A DNA stretch of 64,000 nucleotides from Powellomyces hirtus (Eukaryota; Chytridiomycota; Chytridiomycetes; Spizellomycetales; Powellomycetaceae), in the NCBI GenBank assembly GCA_025526995.1, contig JAHLKG010000022.1, forward strand, positions 248,001 through 312,000. Reading direction: 5' to 3'. The first letter of the stretch is position 1; each line of letters starts with the position of its first letter. The position numbers were made by a program, and so were the translations under genes. Below the pieces are notes generated by a model. That model was given only the letters and a program-made list of their open reading frames with translations, was not told the DNA's origin and made no database searches. Of this stretch, positions 21,501-33,743 are shown piece by piece.

Positions 21501-24500
21501 TCGTAGGGCATGTCGTCCGCCCCAAAGTGCACATGGGCGGTGTCGCTGGTCAGATTGACTTCCGGGTCGAGCTTGCAGGCAGCATGCTTGTCCGCGCGTT
21601 CAAGTTCTTCCACAGTGAGCCCGCGCTGTGCGGCGCGTTTCGCCAGTTTGGCTTGACGTTTCCGCTCGTCTGCAGCCAGAATCTCTTGTCGAGCCGCCTC
21701 AGCGTCAGCTTCGGGGTCAACGCTGGGAGCAAGATCAACTTCCATTGGCTCGGATGATTCAGCGCCGTTTACTGCAGGATCCACGTCCTTTGCCCCAAGG
21801 ACTATCAGTTTCGTAAACATGACCTTTGACTTTTGCGCATACGCAAAATCAATGGCACGAAGCCCTGTAGAAAACAAAGAGAAAGGCACAGCGGGTCAGA
21901 ATTCAAAGTCAGTGGCGCGATGGGCAACGGCCACCAGCTTACAAACCTTCATTGTCCCTAATTTCCATATCAGCGCCCTTCTGCACCACCAGCTCCAACA
22001 TCTGCACATTCTCGAATGATGCTGCTGATCGTGGCGCAACTACATAGTGCAAGAGTGTTCGTCCCCTCTCGTCTTTCTCATTCAGCACCGCCTCGGGAAT
22101 TGGGTCTGTCAATATCCGCTGCAGGCACGCTTTGCGATTCAGCGTTGCGCATCTGATGAGCGATGGCACATTGTCTCGTGACCTGATCTGGATGTCTGCT
22201 CCTCCAAGAAGGGCAGCCTACACAAGAAGAAAGGAATCTGTCAATACAGATCGAACCCAAGGAACCTCAACTATAAATTACCTCAAGAAGCTTGATGTCA
22301 TCTTTTATGATGGCGTAGTCTAGGAGAGTGTGGCCTGTGATCTCATCTTCCAGATTAACATTCGGCGAGCATTCAAACAGCTTCTTGAGAGACTTGACAA
22401 CATCAACTCCCTCGCGCACTCCATACAGTGCCACTTGAAAGGGCGTTCGCTTTTTCTCAGGATGTACAACGTTGATGTCGGCCTTATACCGAAGCAAGAC
22501 ATCGAAGACGTCCGGCCGGTCCTCCGCGACCTGCAAAGGTGACAGCCCAGATATCGGGTGAACCACATTGGGGTTCATTCCGGAACGAAGCATCAATTCC
22601 AGGACACCTTGTGTGGGATGGAGGGGAGTAGAGCGCGGAACGGGACAGTCTAATGCTGCAAAAATGGGTGGGATCAGGACCGAGTCATCTTTGAGGTCGG
22701 ATTCAGACGGTCTGTTGAGATCGACTCCCGCATTGATCAATGTTTGCACCAGTTCGAAACTCTGACTGGGCCCACGAACGGCGAGACAGAGGGGACTACA
22801 TCGCTTTTTGGTAACGATCTGCTTGATTTGGTTCAAGGGGGCCTTGAGCTCAATTAATCTTTGCAGAATGGGCATGTTGAGAAGTAAGCATGCATAGTGA
22901 ACCAAAGATGGCCCCACAAGCTCCGTTTCATCGGGCAAGCCGAAACTTCTCTCAAGCAACATCCTCGCAATCTCCACATGTCCGTTCTCCAGGGCATAGC
23001 TTAACGGGCACCTGCCATCCACATCCATATCCGCAATCGACTGCGCAGGCACCAACGGCAGCAACAAGGGGACGATGGCCGTATGTCCATTCTTGCACGC
23101 GTAATGGAGCGGCTGTCTCAAGGCTTTGTCTTTGAGACAGGGATTTAGTGCCACGTGCTTGATCGAGTCCCAGATCTCCACGCTGTATTCTTCCCATTCT
23201 GATCGGTGGGTGGGAGTGAAATCTAGGACCACGTGGAGCAGGTTTTGCCCTTTTTCTTGATCCAACATTCGCAGAACCTCGGGTGCGCGGGAGATCAACA
23301 GTACGGCCAGATGGTACTTGCCTGAAGTCATGTAGCGGACAATAATTAGCGGTTGAACTTGTGCATACGTCGTAATGTTGAAGTAATGTGACACTCACCC
23401 GTCGACAGCGCATCATTGACACCCTTCAAGAACTGCAGTCCCTTCTCCATAATCATATACGCCAAACTCATGAACCCGCGTGAAAGGGCATACCTAAATG
23501 TCGACACAACGTCCCCATTCTTCAGTGTCACATTCCCAAACACATCCGAGCCCAGTTTCGCCAACATAACCGCATAATCAATATGTTCATACAGCAATCC
23601 AATTTGCATGGACGTGTTGTCGTCCCTATCTTTACGGTCGGCCACGGCGCCTCGGTCAATTAGATAGGACGTGCTAGTGAAGGCTCCCACGCAACCCGCG
23701 TAGTGCAGTGGCGTGCGACCAAACTTGTCGGGTCGATCCACCTCAATGCCGGGGAGTTCGAGCAGCCACGAGACGATTTCGATGGGGTCGCTTTTGTTGG
23801 TTTTAGATGCGTCTCTCTCCCATGAGGCAGTGAACCATTCCAATCCCTGGTCCCGGTCATCCACATCCATGTCCTGGCCGGCCCCATTCTCAGCAGCGTG
23901 TTTCTTGACCAGTTCAGCTTTGGGCGCTGCCAGGATCCATTGATCCGCAGTCTCATCCTTGACCGTGAGTTCGATAACTTCCTTCCCGAGTTCTTCTTGC
24001 TCCTTCCGCCTCGCCTCACGCTCGTCGTGGGCTTTGTGAGCGGCTTTTTGGACAGTTGCAATGTGCATGGCGGGGATGAGAAGCGATTCTACGAAGGCAA
24101 CGTGGAGTGGCGTGCGGCCTTGCACGTCGACGGCGTTGATGGGCGCGCCTGCAGCTACCAGGAGCCGCTCGATCTTCAAAGACGTGTTTACAGCTGTCTT
24201 GGAGTTCTGGATGGCTAGATGTAGAGGGTTTCGGCCATGCTGGGTAGCGAAGATGAAGAGATGCATGAGTATATTGAAAGTGCAGAGACGCGACAGCAAA
24301 GGTGCAGAGATTTGATTTCCACCTTGTCTTGAACATCGACCAATGCACCTGCGCCTAAGAGCATCTTTACTGCTCTCCAGTCATCGTTACGCTAAAGTAC
24401 CCAAAAAAAGTGAGATGAGCAAAACGCAGGGAGGGCGAGTACCTATCTCTTTCAAGCACTTACCACCGCCAGATGTAGCGCATACCGCCCAGTCCTGTCC

Positions 24501-27500
24501 TTGACATTGACCTCGACATTTATAGTTTGCAGGAGGGCGGCAAGGGCATCTCTCTGCTCGTTTACAAGGGTTTTGATAATGGGCCTTTCAGCAAACTTAT
24601 TCTCAATTTCCGGATCCGCGTTAAGGGCAAGAAGCTTAGTGACTACGGTCGCAAACCCATAGTGACAAGCGAAATGCAGTGCGGTGTTGCCCTTCTTATC
24701 AACCGCATTGACGTTGCAGTCCAATCCTGAATCGAGCAACATCGCTGCAATCTCCGCGGCAATAGGACCGGTGATGCCGAACGCATGGCGCAAAGCGGTC
24801 ATTTGGTTCGTGTCCGACACCGTGAGGTCGCACTTCTTTTCCGAGTTGACATTCGCGGTCAGCAAGGCGCGGATGTAGTCGAGTTGACCCGTTTTGACAG
24901 AGACAATCATGGGTGTTTCGCCGTTGTGGGGGTTGACGGCATTGAGATTTGCGAGAGATGCCAGCATTTGGGCGGCTGGGAGGTTGCGGGCTTTGATGAA
25001 GAGCATGAGCGGGGTATCGCCCACATCTTGGCATTTGTCGATGCCCTCAACCGAACAAGCAGATATGAATGCTTTCAGCAATTCTGGCGACATTACGATG
25101 GTATCGTCCGAAATGTTAGTGGTATCAACAGCACCGTTACCGATCTCCTCTATCTTGAGTTTCATTCGCGCGAGTTTAAGGAGAGCATTGTCTCGCTGCG
25201 GCGTGCATGCCTCCGTCGGGTCCGCGCCATCTGCCAACAGTAGAGTAAGACATTTGTTCCACTGCTCCCTGGGCGGTTTGCTTTTGAATTGGATATGCTC
25301 CACGTCCCCCTGACACACTTCTGGCTGAAAGTGCTTCTTGATGGGCTCGAGGGCCAAGTAGATTGGAGTGGGTCTCGCCGTGAGTTTGGGACCCTCGTTT
25401 CGTAATGTTTTTTCTCCTCGTCTACGAATAAGGAACTTCACCAAGTCCGGTTCCTGGAAGGAAACGGCTGGAATGGCCCCCAATTTGATTAATGGGAGTC
25501 TTGGCCCAGAACATTCCGAGCCCTGTTAGGCGATCCAACATACCATAATGCAACGCGGTGTAACCTGTCTCGGCGGGAGGGGTTACGCCGACGGTCCAAC
25601 CAGCAGGCAGTTGGACTTCAGTGTTCAAATCCGCACCGAAATCGTCCACGAATATCTCAATAAGAGCCATCTAGATATGTATCGCGTAAGGATAAATTCA
25701 TTAACAGGCAAATACCGCAACGCTGCGTTCGGTTTCATGTCTTACCACCGCTCCCCAAGTACTATCCAAACAGATCTGCATGGGTGGTAGTTTCTTTTGC
25801 GCCCTATCGGCGCGACAGTTGTCAAAAAAGCCCCAGTACCCTGAATGGTTTCCAAAGGCCCGCCGCTTCGTATCCTGCAAAGCGTTCGCTTCCTTGATAG
25901 CAATCACAACGGGAGGGTGACCCTGTTTGTCTGGCGCATTGACCATACGCGACACAACCTCTAGGTGGTGATCTTTAAGCATCTGGCATATGTGGCGGAT
26001 TTGAGTAAGCCCGTTGGCGTGTTTGGCGGGGAGGTTAGGACGGTTCAGGTCGATGGTGTTGGTTTGGAAGGAAAGAAGAGATGCATCCAGTTGCGCGCTT
26101 TCTTTCGCGAGGAACTCCATGATGGTCGTTCCTTCGATCTTGGCTTGGTGAGAGAGGAGATGAATGACTTGTAAGCGATTATGCGATGTAACCGCTGTCT
26201 GTAGAGGGCTGCATTTTTCCTTGTCCAGTGCGTTGATGTCCGCTCCTACATTCGTCGACGAAACCCAACTTCAGTACGGATCACAAGACGTATGATGGTT
26301 GACTCGCATCCACCCATACCAGCTTCCAAAAACAGATCCCCCAACTGTTTCCAGAACGTCTCACAGTCCGCCTGCGTAATGTCGTCATTAGGACTTGTCC
26401 AATCGAGTTTCATCGCCGCCCACAAATGGAGCGGAGTCTGGTTATCGGTGGTTCCGCATTTCGGGTCGGCACCACGGTCTAGCAACGCCTTTGTTTTCGT
26501 GAGCAATCGCGTTGCTTCGTTTTTGGTGCTTACGCCTCGCTCAATGCATTTGTGGAGCAGCGTAGCGCCGGTGTTGTCGCGGGAGTTGACTAGTACGGAT
26601 TCCTTGTGGAGGAGTTGTTGGAAGATCTTAAGGTGTCCTGTGATTATCCGCCATAGGGAATGTAAATGGCACATTGGAGGGCCAGTGTGTAGCTTTTGTC
26701 GGGTGGACGCAATACCTTTGAGATCAGCGACCATGATGGGCGTGTACTTCCAGCAATTGGCGGCATTGAGGTCTGCCTCTCCGTAGTCCAGCAACAGCTC
26801 CACAATCTCGCTCCATCCGTAACCTTCCGAGATAAACGCATCATTCAGTCTAATGACCTACATTCGTCTTAGCAGGTAGTGATGCGATTCTCACCAGCTG
26901 CATAATGCAATGGCGTGTTATCGCTCGAGTCTGGCGCATTAGCATCAGCGCCGCGCTCCAAGAGCATTTTCACAACATCATAGTGCCCGTTTTTCGCTGC
27001 GTGGATGATGGCTTGTCGGCCATATCGGTCAACCTCTTCAATATCGACTCCGTGATCCAACAGGAACATCATGACTTCTTTGTGGCCGCGACTGCTAGCC
27101 AGGAGCAGAGGAGTAGATTTTGTCTTTTTCACCATTGCGCTGACAGCGGCGCCTGCGTCCACCAAAGCCTGAAAGCATCAAAAGTGCCCTGGTTAGCAGT
27201 GACCAAGATACCGCGTCCTTCCGAACGAAGTGCGCGCATACTTTGACAGCATCCAAATGTCCATGATGTGCAGCATAATGAAGGGCGTGAGCGCCGTTTT
27301 TCAGAAGAGTATGATCAGGCCCACTCCCCGTAGCATTCAGGATGACGGGAATGTTTCCGCTCCGTCCGTACTTTGCAGCCAGAATGAGAGGCGTCATCCG
27401 GAGCTTATCCTCTTTAGACACATCCAGTTTCTGTTCCAGCAGATAATTCAACGCGGTCGGCTCACGGCAGCCGGCCGCAAAATGAACCACTGTGCGGCCT

Positions 27501-29414
27501 CGCTCGTCTGGTTCGGTAAGGTCTGACGCGTCAAGTTTCTCGAAAAGTTCTTTGAGATATGTGATGTCGGGGTTGACCGCAGCAAGTCTAAAATGTTTGC
27601 AACGCAAGGTTCAGAAACCTCTCAACGTGCAGAAAGATAGCTTTTGACACTTGCGCATTGAACTTACTGCAGGGGAGTGATGCTATAGTTTCCAGACGCC
27701 TTCTTGAGGATCTGGTTTTTCCGGTACGCTGTCAGCGGTCCTTCATTGGAAGGCTATGCGCAAACAAAGTGAGTATCGCAATCTCATTGTTTTTTGCATT
27801 GATCAAAAGACTGCCATTTTAAATCCGATTCCACATACCCTCAAGACCTCGGCATGGAGAGAGTTAAATCCGTATCCATTCTGCAGCACTTCTACAAGAT
27901 GTCTTGTCATCTCCAGATTACCCGACGCAGCAGCCTCGTAGACGCCGTAAATCTGGACATCCCTCATCTGCTCTTTTAGATGCCAATAATCAAACACTTC
28001 CGCCTTCATATTGCCCACGGCCAAGAGGTACGCCAGATCCTCGCTCAAGCTAGTTTCCCGGCGGGTTATGTGAGAAAATGGATCTGGGGTGGCTTCCGTG
28101 TGAAACGCGTTGTTTCCTTCTCGATTGCCGCGCGACTCGTTCAAATTCGCAATTGCATGCCCATATGTAGTTCTGCTGACGTACCCAAGGGACGCTCTGC
28201 TGGAAAACGGACGCTGGACTCGAAGAGGCTGCACGGTCTTGTCTTCCAGAAGCAGCTTCACGGCTGCGAGATCGTTTTGGTCGAGGGCGGTGTAGAGCGC
28301 ATTGTTGTGAGGAATGTCAGGCGTGCATATCTCTGCCCATGTTGCTATTGTACTGCGGCAATTTAGACATTTCTGCAGGAGTTCGATGTCTTTGGATTTG
28401 ATGGCCCGGATGTATTCACGAGTAGAGCAAACGATGCAGCAGCTAGTATCGGGTTCCATCCCTTGTTCAATGGTTGACAAGTCTTTGACCATTTTCGAGG
28501 CCCTGGCGGTCCTTCGCTTCTTGACCATGGCTTTCTTCTGCTCCAGTAGCTGCTTCTTGGTAACTTTGACAGGTTTCCCGTCTGCCTTGGGTTTGCAAGA
28601 CTTCGCCATCCCAGCCTTGCGAGTCGGTGTTGGTCTCGCATCATCGTCGCTGCTAAGGGTAGTTGGCTCCCCATTCTCAACATCCGATCCCTGACCCACG
28701 GCAAGCTTCTTGCGAATATGTTTCCTCCCCTTGCGAGCGGGTTTGTCATCGTCCTCGTCCTCGTCGGCATCTCCGTCTTCAACATACGCGATTGACAATC
28801 TGCCGCGTTTCTTGAGCTTGGCAGCATTGTTCTTGAAATCTTCTATGAGTGCCGCTTCCACTTCTGCCTCCGGGATCCACTCATTTGCATCGTCAGAGAA
28901 TCCTTCCCATTTGATCAGATACAGTTTCTGTCCCTGCAAGTTCAAATTTGCGAGTGTTAGCACATGAGGTACTCGTCTTTGGGCATTTCAAGCAGACTTG
29001 AGCAACCTCTTTAGTCTTCTGGGCGAGCACGCGCTGAGCATATATGGTATCCTCATCGCTGGATTCCTCATCATCTTCCTCGTCATCTTCCTCGTTATCC
29101 TCCTCGCTGGAGTCACTGTCGTCCTGATCGAGTACTTCAGATAGTTCAGATAGTTCAGATGATTCATCGCCTTCGTCCTCCTCATCTTGCTGCGGCACTT
29201 TTTTGGTGCCATTGATAATCTTCCTACTCGGCGTATCCTCCACCTGCTGCTGCTCCGATGTTGTTGGGGTATTGAATTTTCTGCCGTTTGATGTGGGTGT
29301 GTTTTTGCTCGCCGATGCGCTGGCAGAAGGTGTTCCTTTCGCCGATTTGGTTGGAGTACTCGCCGCGACCAACTGCAAGCGGGTAGACTGTCCAAGACAT
29401 GATTGATGTGCCAA
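18508..29414 (-). CDS. Giant PARP: chromodomain, ankyrin array, WGR, PARP regulatory and catalytic domains, CHFR-type C-terminal module
   Basis: About 20 exons, roughly 3,200 residues. Exon 1 (29414-29007) splices to exon 2 (28933-27839), rebuilding a chromodomain with YAQRVLAQKTKEGQ joined to KLYLIKWEGF and NEWIPEAEV. Ankyrin repeats fill about 27740-21940 (e.g. RGRTVVHFAAG, NTPLHYAAG, GNTALHFACHYG, GRTPLHYAGC). A WGR-like domain lies at about 21515-21265, with FGGVGETG in place of the usual WGRVG. The PARP regulatory helices (SNKYFTLMPT) lie at about 21150-20825. The catalytic domain (about 20755-19930) keeps the H-Y-E triad: LLWHGSR, GKGIYFAD, YHEYIVYD. The frame then runs without a stop into a CHFR-like C-terminal module ending RPDCWWGDECRDQ and HAKRVNHVC. 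A beta-rich segment and an Asp/Glu tail end at 18508. The ankyrin/PARP core resembles nematode PME-5. Several inner ankyrin exon borders are approximate. Confidence 0.85.
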
Positions 29415-30508
29415 ATCTTTAGATAAATTGATACACGCATGACGCCCGGCAAATCAACATGGAATGGCCTACCCTCCTCCTGTTCTCCTCCACCATGTTG
29501 CTGTAGATAATGATTAGCCTGAGAGGGAGGATTAAGGGAAAAGGCCACCAACAAAAATACGGAGTTCTACGAGGAAGTCTCAGACAGCAGCGCCCACATT
29601 GACCTCAGCCGCTGACACGCGTGCACCGAGCGCCCGCTTTCTTGTGTTCGGGGAAATTGTGTGCTCAAGCCACGTTCCGCGACGCCACATCTGGAACACT
29701 GCAAGTCCCAGGCGTCCATCATCCTTTCAGATGATCCAATAAATGAAATGTTCCAGACAATGAGGCTGATGGAAAGCACTACAGGCCAGAATCATTACTG
29801 GCATCATTATTGGCACATGTATTTTTAGATTTGTTAAGTCACCGGCAAACGATGTTGAGCCATTTGTTTTACGACTAGACGATGAGTGTTGTCTTTCAGA
29901 AAGGAATGAACGAAAATCACAGTGTCACGTCGACGAGTCCTCCTTAAGTTGTTTGACAACTCGGCGGTGCTGCGTATGGCTCGATAAGGTGCAAATGCAA
30001 CGATGATGAGATTATTATATGTTCTTGTTTTTGAGTCTCAAAAGTCTCAACTTCTCTTGAACCTCATGGAAGCGGTGGCTGTGTTGTTAATTCTAAATGC
30101 TAGGTTAGGAAGACGCGTTGAGGTCAAAGGTTCTCAATGTTCCAACAACGACGGTGTCAGTGTTCCTATGCGTCTGGCTTTGAAATGTATATCAACAAAA
30201 GTAAAGGACAAGGCCTACATCATGTGTGAGTTTATCTGCCAGATCCATTTTTCTCGCATGGACAATTGTATGTTGCTGTGACAAGAGTTGGTTCCCAGGG
30301 AGAACTGAAATACTGTCAAAAGCGGCATCGGGAAAAGAGCATTTAGCTGGCATGGCCCGTAATGTAGTGTATAAAAACGTTTTACATTCGTAAATGAATT
30401 TTGTATTGTATCAATAGATGATACATTTTCTCAAGCCATAGATTGATGGCAACGGGCATCACACTCGTGAATGGATAACTTCATAGGTTGACTCTTTGCG
30501 TCGACTTT
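29415..30508. other. Intergenic region between the PARP and membrane-glycoprotein genes
   Basis: About 1.1 kb, AT-rich in places, with no frame above about 90 codons that resembles a protein. It contains the 5' side of the minus-strand PARP gene (just above 29414). I see no RNA gene or repeat in it. Confidence 0.5.
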
Positions 30509-30656
30509 GTTGTTGACTCACTTCTGCCGCCCTGATCACATGACTCCCTTCTGCCGCACTGATCACATGACTTCCTCTGCATCACATGACTTCCTCTGCT
30601 GCATCAATCACATGACTTCCTGTGCCGCACTGATCACATGACACGAAATGCTGCCG
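30509..30656. promoter_or_regulatory. Imperfect tandem repeat with five TCACATGA boxes
   Basis: TCACATGA occurs at 30536-30543, 30563-30570, 30582-30589, 30608-30615 and 30634-30641, within an imperfect unit of about 26 bp (CTGATCACATGACTTCCTCT followed by GCCGCA, or shorter variants). A partial unit precedes the first box. TCACATGA/TCATGTGA is the M-box type E-box bound by MiT/TFE-like bHLH-zipper factors in animals. The array sits about 260 bp upstream of the ATG of the membrane glycoprotein gene at 30903, so it is probably its upstream regulatory region. The factor in this organism is unknown. Confidence 0.55.
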
Positions 30657-30902
30657 TTTCTGAAACGCGCGTGCAAAAGACTAGATGTAGCGTGTGATGA
30701 CGCGCCGCAAAATTACGTAAGCGTGAGCGGAGAGATGGATGATGGCCTTCTGGAGGTGTGAAAAGGAAAGAAAGAAAGAGACAAGTTCAACTTTGGCACT
30801 TTTATACTTTTCACACTTCTGTCGAATAACTTGCCCAAGCAACCTCGCTACTCATATTTGTAGTGATCAACATCCTTTGCGACACTCGCACCACCCAACA
30901 CA

Positions 30903-33743
30903 ATGAAGAAGCGCTCGCCGCGAATATGGTCTCTTTGGACAACAGCGGTGGCGCTCCTGGCAACAGCTGCACAAGCACAACAACCGCCAACAGCAGAGGT
31001 TCGCACCTTCTCACAACCCGGGTACGACGCATACCACAGCGGACAAGTGCCGTACAAGTTCGACATATCCAGTCCTGGTGGTAAGAGAGCTCGGACCTAA
31101 CAACAGAGTGCAAAAGTGCAAGCGTAGCAACAAACTAACCCTTTTGTCCGTCGGTGGAAAATAGCTACGGCGCAAGCGCTGTCCGTCTCTTCAGTGCTCA
31201 AACCGACTTCACCCCTCAACTGGCTAATTTCCGCCGCCCCAGTCGTGGACTCCACAGGCGCCATATGGTACGCTGTCTCAACGCCAACCAAGCTGCAGGA
31301 ACCCACCAAAGTCCAGTTCAAGCTGGTCAAAATGGCACTCAACACCACGGTCGCTACAAATGTGTCGCTGGATATCATTTCCGAGATCAGCGTTCCGGGC
31401 ACATATAATTTTGGCGAGCAGCGAGCGGTTTTTCTGGGAATCGCCGAAAGCGCCACAGAAGGCGTGCAGGTCGCGAGCTTGATCTGGGTGTCACGCAATG
31501 CCACCGCAAGTGCCATCAATGCGGCGTTTGTGTATCTTGCGCCAACACGGCCGAGGGTGGAGACCCTCTCGTTTCCCGTCCGTACGCAGATGGACTTTTC
31601 CCCCATAGTAGATGATGCTCAGGGCATGATCTACCTATTGGCCGGCGCGCCCGCACCCTGCATTCTGCGCTACGATCTCACCCAACGTACGCCGACACAG
31701 GAATGCAAGCCCATTGGTGTCGCACCCATCGTCGAGCTCGTCTTGGCGCTTTCACCCACCACTCCCTCTAACCCCGACGCTCAACAGTTCTATCTCGTCG
31801 GCAACGAAATTGCCTTCTCGCTAACATGGAGCACTCTGCCCTCGCCCGATAGCACACCACCATCCAACGTCTCCACCCCCGCCCTCTCTCTCCGTACGTT
31901 CCCGGGCTGGCCCGCCACCGCCTTTGCAGTGTCGACCCGCTCTATATCGGCCTTCAACACCTCCACCGTCACCCCGCTGGGATGGAACCTGACATGGAAG
32001 AACAAACTGGAAGAAGGCAGCAACGACACCAGCGTGGTGGGCGCACCAGGGCGCGAAATCATCGGTGCCAATGTTCAACGCGGATGGATCTATGCGTGTG
32101 TCAACATGTCAGCCGCACCCGACAACGAGCGACTCTACACCGGCAACCTGGCCGCGTTCCTCAACACCACCGGCGCCGTCCCATGGACGCTCAACAACAC
32201 AGCCGGGTTGCTGCCGTGCTCGAACCAGACCGTCTTGACTGCGACCGATGGCAATAGTTTCATGGTCTCCACCGCCCAGGGCGTCACGATGTACGCTTTG
32301 ACCGACCGAGCGGCGGATGCGAGTCGTAACGCGACGGTTCTGGTGGATACCGTCTATGATTGGAAGTATCCTCCCCCGGTACGCGCTCTCGCACTGGTGG
32401 AGCTTCCGTCGATCGCGCCATCGACCCCGGCATTGATGTCCCCGGTTTTGGTAGGCATGCCGGATTCGTCCGTGTATGCACTGATAGGCGACTCAGTTAT
32501 TGCCCTCCCGTCTGCAAGCCGCGCAGCGGTCACCCCATCCAATGACCCAAATTCAACGATCGAAGACGATTCCAACAACACTAAAATAGTCCCCGTCATC
32601 ATCCTTGGTGTAATCCTCCTCATCCTCCTCCTCCTCCTTCTCTTCCTCCTTCTCCGCAAACTGTGGCACAAGCGCCACAACAACAACACGATCAAACATT
32701 CCTCCATCGACGCAGCCGAGCTAGGCACCTCACAAGCAACCCTGGCGGGCACCGATTCACCCACAATGCCCACCACCACTAACGAATCACGATCCCTGCC
32801 CCGGGTTACACCATACGGCAACCCGGTGTCGGTCACGGAAGAAGAAGCGAAACAGCGCCGAATGCAGGCTAGACGTCCCTCGCTGTTGGAGGAAATCGAT
32901 GAGGAGCTGTATGGCTTTGCGGGCGGTGTGCAATCGGCATTGAGCCCGATTGAAGAAACAAAGTCGGTTGCGGATACAAAATCAATCAGTGAGGTCACGG
33001 ATGAGAAGGACGTGAGCGACGCCGGGGAATCAAGCAGTACTCTGAATGGTAGTCCACTGCCAGTAGCGGACGGGGTACGCAGCTCCACACCTCTGGAAGA
33101 CGTGATGGAACCAAGGCCCGTCACACCGCTGGAGGACGTGATGGAACCAAGGCCTGTAGAGGCCCCGGCCGCTTTTGACCCCTCTCCCCTCGGTCCAATC
33201 ACCACCTCCGAACCCACCCCATCCCCCTCATCTCCCACCCGATCCACCACGCCCATTCCACCGACTCGTCATACCCTCACCTCCACCCCGCCTTCCTCCT
33301 CAGACGACGAAGCCCTCCTTTCCACTTCCGCGTCAACCTACCATACCGCCTACAGCGGCGCGCCCTCCTCCTCCTCCTCCATCACGGGTACGAGCCCGCA
33401 CAGTGCCAACACTTTCTATACGCTCCGAAATCGATCTCAAACCACCGTGTCTGATGATGATGAGCGGTGGTCGATGGACGATCGAAATGTGTTTGAGAAC
33501 GCGAGTGAGGAGAATGTGAATGTGTTGTGGACACGGACATCTGGTGATGGAGACAACCTGGCCACCCTGCCCGCAACCACAACAACGGCAACGGCACCAA
33601 CGGCATCATCGCCAACCCAACCCATCCCCGTCCCCTTTGGCGCCAAAAATCAACTTCTGTCCCGCAAACGCAATTTTCCATCCCACAGTCTGCGACCGAG
33701 CCTGGACGAGTCGGAGAAATACTATTCGGCGGGCAGTCAATGA
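30903..33743 (+). CDS. Type I membrane glycoprotein with repetitive beta-strand ectodomain
   Basis: Two exons (30903-31080, 31165-33743) give 918 residues. An N-terminal signal peptide is visible: basic MKKRSPR, a hydrophobic core, then an AQAQ cleavage-like site at about residue 25. The ectodomain (about 26-530) is rich in Asn-x-Ser/Thr sites and has recurring strands such as VVDSTGAIWYAVST, PIVDDAQGMIYLLAG and FMVSTAQGVTMYAL, suggestive of a PQQ/Kelch-type beta-propeller. One transmembrane helix lies at about 533-557 (IVPVIILGVILLILLLLLLF), followed by a basic stop-transfer and a 350-residue Ser/Thr/Pro-rich cytoplasmic tail. The tail holds a short perfect duplication (TPLEDVMEPRPV twice, about 33090-33160). 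It could be a surface sensor or adhesion protein. I do not recognise a named family. Confidence 0.78.

Noticed and set aside
20765..21757. 330-codon plus-strand frame opposite the WGR/PARP regulatory exon
   Set aside because: The minus-strand translation contains recognisable PARP domains. The plus frame is a shadow.
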